A stretch of DNA of 64,000 nucleotides, taken from contig JAJEQR010000009.1 of the NCBI GenBank assembly GCA_020687485.1, positions 1 to 64,000 of the forward strand, in the 5' to 3' direction. Shown piece by piece: positions 52,290-60,591 of the stretch (positions are counted from its first letter, which is position 1; each line of letters opens with the position of its first letter). Below the pieces are notes generated by a model, which saw only the letters and a list, made by a program, of their open reading frames with translations, was not told the origin of the DNA and made no database searches. The position numbers and the translations under genes are program-made. The stretch comes from Hominifimenecus microfluidus. GTDB taxonomy: Bacteria > Bacillota > Clostridia > Lachnospirales > Lachnospiraceae.

Positions 52290-53741
52290 CTATTTCTGCC
52301 GTTCGTACAGTTCCAGAACGCGCAGAGATATGCGGCAGTAGTCCCGGATATAGGAATCTTCCAGGCTGCACCCAAGAATATCCTGAAGTTTCTGGATCCG
52401 GTAAAGGATGGTATTCCTGTGTGTGTGCATCAGAGTGGCTGTCTGAGAGGCAGATCGATCGTGGTCCAGATAGCACTTCAGAGTCTGCAGCAGTTCATCA
52501 CCGGAAGCCCGCTGATTCCACAGAGAAACAACGCCGGGAAGGCAGGAGCGCACACTGTCGTACAGGGATGTCGTATCCACCATGAAGTCCAGAGCATAAT
52601 CGAAGAAAGCGTAGATGTTTGCTTTCGGTTGATGAAGACTGCCGTAGGTGATGGCCGCCTGGGCCTGTCGATACAGGTAATCCGTGTGTTCCAGATCCTG
52701 AGAGGGGAGACTGAATCCTATTTTGATCGGGTTCTTCTGCGTCAGACCGCGGAAAAGTTCCAGTATATTTCGATTCTCTTCCAGATTTCTATTAGAGAGA
52801 ATCAGGATATAGGAGTCTCGCTTCATTACAATACAGTGCACCGCCCATTGGCGAATGGTTTGAACAAGAAGATCCAGGTCATTTTGCTGCTGAACCTGTG
52901 TGTCCTGTGTAAAAACTTCTGCCAGCGCGAGCTGATAGGAGTCTTCCGGACGCCATTTCAGGTAGTTCAGCTGTGTCTGCAGAACCTTTTCGTCATAAAG
53001 CTTTCCGAAGAGCAGGTTCAGAAATACATTATTTGCGCTACTGTCATCCTGAATCAGGGATTGACCGAGGGATGGCTCCAGCATTTTTCCGATATATTCC
53101 AGCAACTGATGGTCACCGCGGTTGAGTGGTCGCTCGTAAGCCAGAAGGTTCAGGTGACCGCAGTCAATATGATTGAACTTCAGTCCATAGAAATAGCCGC
53201 TGTACTGGAAGATCGGGCTTCCCTGCAGCGTGTAGAATTGCAGTCCATGACGCTGGAAGGGAATATTGGAATGCTGATACCGGATGCATTGCACAGCCCG
53301 GAGGGAAGAATAGCCGTAGCGGCAGAGGTAAGCCCATTCCGCATCCAGTTCCTCTGGCCTATAGTTTTTGGTAATGCCGAGGACTCTGCTGTTATCGTCA
53401 AACAATACAAGAGGGTTATGAAATACCTGCCAGGCAAGCTCAATAACTTTCTGATAATCCTGCTCGTCACTTGCCAGATGGATCTGATGGCTCCAGTCTT
53501 CAAAATAGTCAAAGACACTCTGAATGATTTCAAAGGTCTGCGTGATATCTATATTGTAAAAACGGATGATATCACCTTCTCCGTTGCACACGATATAATC
53601 TTTCTCCGCGTAGACCCAGACACAGTTGGTGGCATAGGCGCGTCTGGCGCTGTTCAGGATTACCGGAGCGTTTTCCCGGATATCCAGTTCAATATCCAGT
53701 GAGGACAGGCGGTTGGCGATCATCCACATACTAAGCTTCAT
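52290..53741 (-). CDS. PucR/CdaR-type transcriptional regulator
   Basis: A 483-aa regulator. The C-terminal 60 residues (LKCYLDHDRSASQTATLMHTHRNTILYRI...) are the PucR helix-turn-helix (HTH_30), preceded by a GGDEF-like domain of the CdaR class and an N-terminal sensor region of unknown type. Proteins of this class usually activate a neighbouring catabolic operon in response to its substrate. It lies downstream of, and codirectional with, the two URO-D-family genes and an MFS gene, though a terminator (53882-53923) separates it. SD AGGAGA lies about 8-10 nt upstream of the ATG. Confidence 0.85.
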   Translation of the reverse strand: MKLSMWMIANRLSSLDIELDIRENAPVILNSARRAYATNCVWVYAEKDYIVCNGEGDIIRFYNIDITQTFEIIQSVFDYFEDWSHQIHLASDEQDYQKVIELAWQVFHNPLVLFDDNSRVLGITKNYRPEELDAEWAYLCRYGYSSLRAVQCIRYQHSNIPFQRHGLQFYTLQGSPIFQYSGYFYGLKFNHIDCGHLNLLAYERPLNRGDHQLLEYIGKMLEPSLGQSLIQDDSSANNVFLNLLFGKLYDEKVLQTQLNYLKWRPEDSYQLALAEVFTQDTQVQQQNDLDLLVQTIRQWAVHCIVMKRDSYILILSNRNLEENRNILELFRGLTQKNPIKIGFSLPSQDLEHTDYLYRQAQAAITYGSLHQPKANIYAFFDYALDFMVDTTSLYDSVRSCLPGVVSLWNQRASGDELLQTLKCYLDHDRSASQTATLMHTHRNTILYRIQKLQDILGCSLEDSYIRDYCRISLRVLELYERQK

Positions 53742-53881
53742 ACTTCTCTTCTCCTCGTTTCCGGCAGGAAATTTTTACCTGGCGGAGAACGTCTTCCTGC
53801 GTGTTGATTTCTAAAGGTGTTCTTTCTTTATTTTAACACTCCGTCCGGTATTTTGAAATTAAAAATCAAAAGAATTAACAA

Positions 53882-53923
53882 AAAAATGAAAAAAGGCAGC
53901 CTGCCAAAAATATGGCAGGCTGC
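53882..53923 (-). terminator. Terminator of the MFS-URO-D operon (minus strand)
   Basis: GCAGCCTGCCA (53896-53906) is perfectly complementary to 53913-53923; read on the minus strand the stem is followed by CTTTTTTCATTTTTTTG. Confidence 0.85.
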
Positions 53924-53952
53924 TGGAAGAATCAGGACTATGGCAGATCCTT

Positions 53953-55038
53953 CTATTTACTTAAAATGATACGACTGTACTTATATACCCGTGAAGCCAG
54001 TCGGGGATCGCCCATGAAGTTTACAAGGATTACCGGGCGTTTTCCCATATCGGGAGCATATTTCTCAGCGAATTCCTTGGCAATTCTGTCAATTTCTTCA
54101 TCGGACATATCCGGAGTGTTAGCAGGCGGATATACGCCGAACATGATCTTGTCACCGTACTTTTCCCGAAGCATATCGACATCGTTCATATCCTGGGGCA
54201 TCCAGATATCCACGCCGGCTTCGATCATGCAGGGTACCAGCATCTCGTTCTTGCCGCAGGAGTGCTGCTCGAACCAGAGCCCCTTCGAGTGGCAGAAGTC
54301 AGCCAGACGTTTCAGATACGGAACGATCATTTCTCTGCAGGTAGCGGGAGAGAAGAAGGGAGCGCGTTGAGAGCCCCAGTCATCGTGAAACATAACGCCG
54401 TCAATTGTAAGTCCTTCCATGTAATGAGAAATCATGGCTTCGTACATATCACACAGTTTTGAGAACAGCGCATGAATCGCATCTTTCTGATCATCATCAA
54501 TGATTGCCAGAGCCGCATTTTCAAAATCCATAAAGGAGATCAGCCGCTCAAACAGTCCATTCTGAAATGTGATATGATAGGCACGTTCCGTCTGGTTCAG
54601 AGGTGCATTCAGCTTCGCACAGGCATCCCAGTCCATTGCTTCGACATCCGGAAAGTGAATTACTTCCGGCCAGTCATTGACGTCTTCCAACATGGGGGCG
54701 CCGGGCCGAACCATGGAACCGCCGACTACCGGTACATAAACCCATTCGACTCCGAAGAGATCGGGGCCGCCCTTTTCTTCATCCGGATAAAGCGGGCCGA
54801 GATCCATAACCTCTGCACGTGCGATATGATCCTTATTAACACGAGATTCTACGGAGAGAAAATCCGTAAAACTCGGAATCCACATGGCGCTTCCATCGCG
54901 GCGCAGGCAGGCATTTACATTCTCACGGGGAGTAATCGGAGTCTTATACTTGAGAACCGGGCCTCCAAAACTCATGGTCGTATTAATATGTTCACCGACA
55001 ACGGTAAGTTCATCTTCAGAAAAAGGAATCTTAGTCAT
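53953..55038 (-). CDS. URO-D-family protein (methyltransferase-like), paralogue 2
   Basis: A 361-aa TIM-barrel protein of the uroporphyrinogen decarboxylase superfamily. It does not look like HemE: it has the MtaA/CmuA-like pattern HDDWGSQRAPFF around the middle and H-x-C-G (FEQHSCGKNE), where the methyltransferase branch binds zinc. Such proteins move methyl groups between a corrinoid protein and an acceptor, or demethylate substrates. No corrinoid-binding protein gene is present in the window, so the role is open. It is about the same length as the neighbouring URO-D protein and clearly paralogous (DLFGVEWVYV, FERLISFMDFENAA). SD AAAGGAGA precedes ATG 55038. Confidence 0.82.
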   Translation of the reverse strand: MTKIPFSEDELTVVGEHINTTMSFGGPVLKYKTPITPRENVNACLRRDGSAMWIPSFTDFLSVESRVNKDHIARAEVMDLGPLYPDEEKGGPDLFGVEWVYVPVVGGSMVRPGAPMLEDVNDWPEVIHFPDVEAMDWDACAKLNAPLNQTERAYHITFQNGLFERLISFMDFENAALAIIDDDQKDAIHALFSKLCDMYEAMISHYMEGLTIDGVMFHDDWGSQRAPFFSPATCREMIVPYLKRLADFCHSKGLWFEQHSCGKNEMLVPCMIEAGVDIWMPQDMNDVDMLREKYGDKIMFGVYPPANTPDMSDEEIDRIAKEFAEKYAPDMGKRPVILVNFMGDPRLASRVYKYSRIILSK

Positions 55039-55094
55039 AAAAGAATTCTCCTTTCAAAGTTTTAAAGCTTTCTGCAGTTGGATATAAATGCGCC

Positions 55095-56183
55095 TTAGTG
55101 CGTATAGCGGATGCGGGAAGCCTTATAGAGTTCTTCACGGAAAGCGGGAGTGAGCATACCGGGCTTATTGTAGAAAGCGGAGAATACGGCTACTTTCCCT
55201 TCCTTTGAGAACTTCTCAACGAAACGGCGGGCAGCAGCTCTCTGCTCTTCCTCACTGGCGGTAGCGGGATCATAGGGATCCGTTTCTATTGCGCCGATGG
55301 TAATGCGGTCACCGTAGGTTTCGTACAGTTTCAAAGTATCATTCATCGGCATCGGAAGCCATCCATCGAAACCGGCATCCGCAAAGACATCACAGCGATC
55401 CTCGATATGTCCGCAGCTGTGCAGGTTGCAGAATTTGCCTTTGCTGTGTACATGATCCACGAAGCGCTTCATTTCCGGCAGGAAGATCTCGCGTGCCGCA
55501 TCCGCAGAGAAGAAAGGAGATCTCTGGGAACCCCAGTCATCGTGGATTTCGAAGCCGTCCAGATCATAATATTCCACACACTTATCGACCAGGCGAATAT
55601 AGAGATCGGTCAGTTTGTGAACCAGTTCCTTTACATCGTCGATCTGTTCATCATCCACCAGAGCAACTGCGGCTTCCTCGAAATCCAGGAAGGAGATCAG
55701 GCGCTCGAACCAGCAGCCGTTCAGGAAAGTGAGTACATTGGCTTTCCCGTTGGAAAGATATTCCTTATTCATCTGCGAGCTGCCTTCCCAGTCCCAGCTG
55801 TCGATATCCGGAAAGACAATCTTGTCATGCCACTCGCTGATCTCATTCAGGAACGGATTGCCGGGTTTTACCATGGAACCTCCGGCAACATCAACGTAGA
55901 CCCATTCCACGCCGAACATATCCTTCCCGCCGAATTTCTCGCGAGGGTAGGGCTGACCTTCGAATACGAAGCCGCGGGCGCCATTGTCCGGGATTACGGA
56001 TGGCGTGAAGGTATTCGTCTCTACGTCGGTCAGAATCCACCAGGGATCCTTATCACGGTAGGTAGCGACAACCGCTTCTCTCATTGAGATCGGATAATTA
56101 TAGACAGGAATCATATTGCCGAAAAAATCAGGGAATTCGCTGACAATGTTTAACTCTTTTTCATTAAATTCAGGTCTGCTCAT
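55095..56183 (-). CDS. URO-D-family protein (methyltransferase-like), paralogue 1
   Basis: A 362-aa member of the same superfamily, paralogous to the downstream gene: it shares DMFGVEWVYVDVAGGSMV, FERLISFLDFEEAAVAL, HDDWGSQRSPFFS and the putative metal site LHSCGHIED. Tandem different copies could form a heterodimer or act on two substrates. It is not the heme-pathway enzyme by motif. The gap to the next gene is 56 nt and to the upstream MFS gene 62 nt, so MFS and both URO-D genes probably form one operon. SD GAGGAGA is about 10 nt before the ATG. Confidence 0.82.
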   Translation of the reverse strand: MSRPEFNEKELNIVSEFPDFFGNMIPVYNYPISMREAVVATYRDKDPWWILTDVETNTFTPSVIPDNGARGFVFEGQPYPREKFGGKDMFGVEWVYVDVAGGSMVKPGNPFLNEISEWHDKIVFPDIDSWDWEGSSQMNKEYLSNGKANVLTFLNGCWFERLISFLDFEEAAVALVDDEQIDDVKELVHKLTDLYIRLVDKCVEYYDLDGFEIHDDWGSQRSPFFSADAAREIFLPEMKRFVDHVHSKGKFCNLHSCGHIEDRCDVFADAGFDGWLPMPMNDTLKLYETYGDRITIGAIETDPYDPATASEEEQRAAARRFVEKFSKEGKVAVFSAFYNKPGMLTPAFREELYKASRIRYTH

Positions 56184-56245
56184 AGAGATAGTCTCCTCTC
56201 AGTATCTTCTATACCAACTGTTTTATTTTTTATTGGTCTGTGTGT

Positions 56246-57451
56246 TTATGCTGTTTTTTTGCCTTTTACCACATAGATCGGGATAGACAGGATCGTGCAG
56301 ATCAGAGCGCCGGCGCAGCCAACAACGAACTTGTAGTGAACATCACCGGCATTACCGCATACCAGCTTGGTGAGGAAAGCGATGACATAGATCGCAATGA
56401 ACATGCCGACATTCATAAAGCCGGAGTAGATGGACATTGCCTTGGAATACAGATTCGCGGGCACGATCTCAGCCAGGTGAGAGATGATGTAGGGGTTTGC
56501 CGCGCTCATGGAGAAACCGCCGCAGAGACCGCAGATATAAATGCCGAGAATGTTGGTGGTCATAACCAGAGGCAGGTACAGACCGATGGCAGTCAGACCC
56601 ATTGCGAACGGTACGGTCCATTTCTTGAGGAATTTGGAGTAGGTACCGAAGAGCATGCCGGCCACTACGCCGCCGACGGTTACCAGACTGGCTGCAATAC
56701 CGGATTCTGCGGAAGTACCGAGCTGATAGAGGGTGATTACATATTCGGATACATTTAATCCATATACATACATGAACATGAACCAGAACAGATAGTGAAT
56801 GGCGATAATCCATACCATAACAGGAAGCTTGCCGGCCGGTTCAGATGCCTGCGTGTTCGCTGCGGGCTGCTTGCTTCCTTCCGGTTTACGATTGGGAAGA
56901 CATACAAATTCAAGTACGATGAAGAGTACGATAATGAACCACAGATAGTAAGCATGCTGCCAGTGATTTACAGCAAGGAAACCGCCAACAGTAGTGAAGA
57001 ATACACCGCCAAGGCTCATTGCGGAGATGGCAATACCGAGGATGTTCTTTCTCTTCTGGTCATCCGGAACGGCATCCAGCAGGAGAACGCCGAGCAGAGT
57101 ATTATTGGAGCCCTGTCCAAAGCCTGCGAGAGCGGCACCGACGAGCAGTACATAGATGGGAGCCTTTCCGCCGAGGAAACAGAAGATTGCCGCGTAGATT
57201 ACCAGGCAGATCTGGCCGAAGATCAGCAGGTTCTTCGCGGAGATCTTCGTATTCAGACTGCCTACGAAGAAGGCGTAGATCATAGCGACCAGAGACGGCA
57301 TCGTCATGATCATGGCAACCGTTGTTGTGGATACAGTTGAATAGGACTGCATAATATAGGCGATGAGTCCCAGCGTCATGTTGACTGGCATCGAGCCCAG
57401 GCAGAAGGCGAAGATACCTGTCAGAGCCTTTGTGTTGGTTTTCTTTTCCAT
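56246..57451 (-). CDS. MFS transporter linked to the URO-D pair
   Basis: A 401-aa major facilitator protein with 12 predicted helices. It begins EKKTNTKALTGIFAFCLGSMPVNM, has a charged central loop (PNRKPEGSKQPAANTQ) between halves, and ends in a basic tail. ATG 57451 was chosen because AGAGGAGA lies 8 nt upstream; the longer reading frame to 57574 lacks an SD. As first gene of the minus-strand operon with the two URO-D proteins, it probably imports their (methylated?) substrate (inference). Confidence 0.85.
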   Translation of the reverse strand: MEKKTNTKALTGIFAFCLGSMPVNMTLGLIAYIMQSYSTVSTTTVAMIMTMPSLVAMIYAFFVGSLNTKISAKNLLIFGQICLVIYAAIFCFLGGKAPIYVLLVGAALAGFGQGSNNTLLGVLLLDAVPDDQKRKNILGIAISAMSLGGVFFTTVGGFLAVNHWQHAYYLWFIIVLFIVLEFVCLPNRKPEGSKQPAANTQASEPAGKLPVMVWIIAIHYLFWFMFMYVYGLNVSEYVITLYQLGTSAESGIAASLVTVGGVVAGMLFGTYSKFLKKWTVPFAMGLTAIGLYLPLVMTTNILGIYICGLCGGFSMSAANPYIISHLAEIVPANLYSKAMSIYSGFMNVGMFIAIYVIAFLTKLVCGNAGDVHYKFVVGCAGALICTILSIPIYVVKGKKTA

Positions 57452-57723
57452 AGATTTTTCTCCTCTCTTCTGAAAAAGTGTTGGTGTACAGTTCCTTTTT
57501 CTGATTCCAATATATATTTTTCGCTGGGAAAGTTCTATGGAAGGTATGCACAAGCTTTTTGTAAAGAATAGCAACTAAATTTGGAAGAAGTCACAAAAGA
57601 TGGACGTGAAAGTTAATATAATTTACAGTAGAAAAGAAATAATGGTTGGTATATACTAAATTTCAGAGACTTTTGTGAAGACAAAAGAAAAGGGAATAGG
57701 ATAGGAAAGGAAACAAAAGAACT
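57452..57723. other. Divergent intergenic region (MFS / YjiH-like)
   Basis: A 272-bp AT-rich gap with a TATAAT at 57617-57622 on the plus strand but no good -35 at the right distance. No clear operator palindrome or ORF was recognised. PucR-type or other control of both directions from here is possible. Confidence 0.4.
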
Positions 57724-59037
57724 ATGAGTAAGAAAGGAGTTGCCAAGTCGCTGGGGCTGACCCTGCTTGGCATTGTCCTGTTTCTAGTGAAGATACCGGG
57801 ACAGGGGCAAAGTGTATTTAACCTGATTGTCAGCACGATCGAGAACATTCTGGAACCCGTGAACGCATGGGTTCTGTTCATTTTCATTGGGGTGTCGCTG
57901 TTCGGAACGATCTGCGGAACCTGTCTGCATGCGCCGTTCATCACGAAGAATGAGAGGCTTGCGAACTGCTTTGTGGATAAGAAGATGCAGCTGGTTACAT
58001 TGCTGGTTGCGTTCTTTGTGATTGTATCGTATTTGTTTCTTCCATTTGATATCATCAATACGGAGAGTGACGCGCTGGTGACGATGTGCGCGAACATGGT
58101 GGTATTCATGATTGTGGCGAAGCTGATTCTGCCGCTGTTAAGCGATTACGGCTTCTCGGAGATGCTGGAAGTATACCTGCGCCCGGTCATGAAACCGCTG
58201 CTGAAAGTTCCCGGTTCGGCGGTTATCAATATGCTGACCGGTATGTTCGTCAGTGTAACCGTAGCCGTGGTTATGGCGATTGATCAGTTTCAGAAGTCCG
58301 TGTATAACCGGAGAGAGACGGTTATTATCATATCCTGTCTGACGATTCCTTCCATGCCGTTTACTATGCTGGTATTGCAGAATATCGGCGAGATGGATCA
58401 TTTTGGCATCTTTTATCTGTATATGTGTGTGGCTGCGCTGCTTGTCAGCGTGATTGTGGTACGTCTTTTCCCGATCCGGAAAATTCCGGAGGTTTATGTC
58501 GGCGGCGCGCCTGCCATCGAGACTTCCGGCAAAGCGGACGGCCCGAAGTGGCGTCGCGCGCTGACCGGAGCTTCCGAGAAGGCTCTTGCGACGAGATATC
58601 ATCCGGTGGATAATGTCATCAGCATGGTACTGAACATGATCAGCTTTATTCCGTACACGCTGGCCTGGGGCACGCTGATGAAGCTGATCCTGGCACATAC
58701 CGGTATTGTGAATATCCTGACATGGCCCTATGCGATGTGGATGCAGCTGTTTGGTATTCCGGATGCCGTACATTTCGCTCCGGTTATGGTTCTGAACTTT
58801 ATCGACGTCGTGATGCCGACGGTACTCCTGGCCGATGTACATAACGCGGCGGTTTCGCTGCGCATCCTCTGCATGACGCTGGGTGAGATGGTATATATCG
58901 CGCCGCTGCTGCTGGCGCTGGGATGTCAGGGACTTACGAATATCAAAGAGCAGGGAGCGGTATGGCTGCTGCGGCTGATTCTGATGGTTCCGGCAGCCGC
59001 TCTGCTGTATCAGGTATTCTTCGCTCTTGGCGGTTGA
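57724..59037 (+). CDS. YjiH-family membrane protein (nucleoside-recognition/Gate domain)
   Basis: A 437-aa integral membrane protein with about 10-11 helices. It has the YjiH layout: MLEVYLRPVMKPLLKVPGSAVINMLTGMF (a Gate/nucleoside-recognition segment), YNRRETVIIISCL, and a second Gate-like half ending in NIKEQGAVWLLRLILM. Homologues are uncharacterised permease-like proteins. The SD AGGAAAGGA lies about 10 nt upstream. It is divergent from the MFS/URO-D operon and may belong to the same function, but nothing in the sequence proves this. Confidence 0.75.
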   Translation: MSKKGVAKSLGLTLLGIVLFLVKIPGQGQSVFNLIVSTIENILEPVNAWVLFIFIGVSLFGTICGTCLHAPFITKNERLANCFVDKKMQLVTLLVAFFVIVSYLFLPFDIINTESDALVTMCANMVVFMIVAKLILPLLSDYGFSEMLEVYLRPVMKPLLKVPGSAVINMLTGMFVSVTVAVVMAIDQFQKSVYNRRETVIIISCLTIPSMPFTMLVLQNIGEMDHFGIFYLYMCVAALLVSVIVVRLFPIRKIPEVYVGGAPAIETSGKADGPKWRRALTGASEKALATRYHPVDNVISMVLNMISFIPYTLAWGTLMKLILAHTGIVNILTWPYAMWMQLFGIPDAVHFAPVMVLNFIDVVMPTVLLADVHNAAVSLRILCMTLGEMVYIAPLLLALGCQGLTNIKEQGAVWLLRLILMVPAAALLYQVFFALGG

Positions 59038-59103
59038 TGCTGTCTGCTTTTCATGGCCTGATCCTGTTATTCTGGGATTTCGCTGTGGCTTTTTGGTGCT
59101 GTT

Positions 59104-59592
59104 TTAAGCCAGATAATTCTTCATAGATTCCAGAGCATTCTTCTCCAGGCGACTGACCTGTGCCTGTGAGATATGGATTTCTCTGGCAACCTCCATCTGA
59201 GTTTTTCCTTCGAAGAACCGCAGGTGTACGATGTTTCGTTCTCTTTCCGGCAGGCGGCGGATCGCTTCGCTTAAGGAGAGATTCTCGATCCAGTACTCCT
59301 CGCGGTTCTTTTTGTCACTGATCTGATCCATAACGTAGAGGGCGTCTCCGCCATCTGTGTAAACCGGCTCGTACAGGCTGACCGGGCTCTGGATGGCATC
59401 CATGGCGCGGGTGACGGTCTCTGGTTCGATGCCGATTTCCTCCGCAACCTCGAAAAGGGTCGGCTCCTTCAGATTTTTGCGTGTCATCATCTCCCGGGCG
59501 GTGATGGTTTTGTAGGCGACATCGCGCAGAGAGCGGGAGACGCGGATGCTGTTGTTGTCGCGCAGATACCGCCGGATTTCCCCGATAATCAT
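59104..59592 (-). CDS. N-terminally truncated SigG-like sporulation sigma factor
   Basis: A 162-aa protein matching SigG from region 2.4 onward: MIIGEIRRYLRDNN, VSRSLRDVAYK, SLYEPVYTDGGDALYVMDQISD, and the region-4 helix-turn-helix FEGKTQMEVAREIHISQAQVSRLEKNA. Full SigG has about 257 aa; the first 95 (regions 1.2-2.3, core binding and start of -10 recognition) are missing. The bases before ATG 59592 read as pyrimidines (no SD), and the RelQ-type gene ends only 38 nt upstream. So this is probably a remnant created by deletion or insertion, though the remaining frame is undamaged. Confidence 0.8.
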   Translation of the reverse strand: MIIGEIRRYLRDNNSIRVSRSLRDVAYKTITAREMMTRKNLKEPTLFEVAEEIGIEPETVTRAMDAIQSPVSLYEPVYTDGGDALYVMDQISDKKNREEYWIENLSLSEAIRRLPERERNIVHLRFFEGKTQMEVAREIHISQAQVSRLEKNALESMKNYLA

Positions 59593-59630
59593 GGGGATGA
59601 AGATGGGAGGGGGAAATAAAAGATGCCGGA

Positions 59631-60404
59631 TTAACCGTTTGTGGAAAGCGAAAACTTTTCTAGAAGGGGGATGGGATCGCTCTCCGGCTGGAGTGTGCCG
59701 GAATCCTTGCCATTGATCTGATTACGAATCTTCAGCATGCGTTCATCGGTAGCCGCGATCGTCTCGGCACATTGGCGAAGCTCTTCGACGATCTCAGTTT
59801 CGTTGTCCACCTGTTTCTTGTACTTAAGCTGATGTTCCAGGCTGGCCCAGAAATCCATGGCGATTGTACGGATCTGAACTTCCACGCGCATATTTCTTGT
59901 CTGATCGGAGAAGAAGACAGGCACTTCCACAATCAGGTGAAGGCTGCGGTAACCGTTTGCTTTCGGGTTCTTTATGTAATCCTTTTTGTCGATCAGCGTG
60001 ATGTCATCCTGACGGATCAGCATGTTCGCGATCGAATAGATATCATCGATAAAGGCACAGATCACGCGGATGCCGGCGATATCGTTGATCGCGTTGGATT
60101 CCAGAGTCTCTACGGTAGCGGGAAGCCCCTTGCGCTGAAGCTTCCTTACAATGCTGACAGGCTTCTTGATCCGGCAGTTGATGTATTCGATCGGGTTTCT
60201 CTGGTAGCGGAGCGACATCTCCGTGTTTAGTACTTCCAGCTTGGTACGAACCTCTTTGATCGCGCAATCGTACATCATCATCAGCTGCTGGTACTGAATG
60301 GCCTGTCCCAGGAAAAATTGGGCGCTGCTGGCAAGTTCCTCTACGTCAATATCATTGATAATCTCCAGGTGTTCCGGAGTTTTTTTCTCTAACATATCAG
60401 GCAT
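59631..60404 (-). CDS. RelQ/YjbM-type small alarmone synthetase ((p)ppGpp)
   Basis: A 257-aa GTP pyrophosphokinase without hydrolase or ACT domains. The synthetase core is intact: SIVRKLQRKG, NDIAGIRVICAF, NPKANGYRSLH and EVQIRTIAMDFWASLEHQLKYKK, all at the positions seen in B. subtilis RelQ (211 aa). It has an extra 25-residue N-terminal and a longer C-terminal segment. It makes (p)ppGpp in the cytosol in response to cell-envelope or other stress. SD AGGAGG lies about 9 nt before the ATG. A promoter-like TTGATT-17-TAAACT lies at 60469-60441 on the minus strand. Confidence 0.88.
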   Translation of the reverse strand: MPDMLEKKTPEHLEIINDIDVEELASSAQFFLGQAIQYQQLMMMYDCAIKEVRTKLEVLNTEMSLRYQRNPIEYINCRIKKPVSIVRKLQRKGLPATVETLESNAINDIAGIRVICAFIDDIYSIANMLIRQDDITLIDKKDYIKNPKANGYRSLHLIVEVPVFFSDQTRNMRVEVQIRTIAMDFWASLEHQLKYKKQVDNETEIVEELRQCAETIAATDERMLKIRNQINGKDSGTLQPESDPIPLLEKFSLSTNG

Positions 60405-60440
60405 AAAAATTTTCCTCCTGCTTTCTTTGGTATCGGATAT

Positions 60441-60469
60441 AGTTTAGCATTATTGATTAACAAAATCAA
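60441..60469 (-). promoter_or_regulatory. Promoter of the relQ-like gene, with a small inverted repeat
   Basis: Minus-strand TTGATT (60469-60464), 17-bp spacer, TAAACT (60446-60441). ATTGAT (60452-60457) and ATCAAT (60465-60470) form an inverted repeat over the -35/spacer that may be an operator. Confidence 0.45.
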
Positions 60470-60506
60470 TAAAACCGGACGAAAGGAAATATAAAAAAAG
60501 TGTGGC

Positions 60507-60535
60507 TTGCGTGCAAAATGCAGGTATGTTATACT
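60507..60535 (+). promoter_or_regulatory. gltX promoter
   Basis: TTGCGT (60507-60512), 17-bp spacer, TATACT (60530-60535). The leader is about 50 nt, too short for a T-box. Confidence 0.6.
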
Positions 60536-60591
60536 AAAAGATGCCTTTTCGGCAAGAAGAATCTGAATGCTATTATAAAGGAGAGACTTAC

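Noticed and set aside
52212..53702. A 496-codon open frame on the plus strand opposite the PucR-type gene
   Set aside because: No SD, no recognisable domain, and the opposite strand encodes a complete regulator with a PucR helix-turn-helix.
53953..56183. Heme biosynthesis hemE genes
   Set aside because: Both proteins carry an HxCG metal-site pattern and occur as a tandem pair with a transporter, unlike HemE; no other heme gene is nearby.
60480..60591. T-box leader before gltX
   Set aside because: The leader is about 50 nt and contains no T-box core or antiterminator stem.
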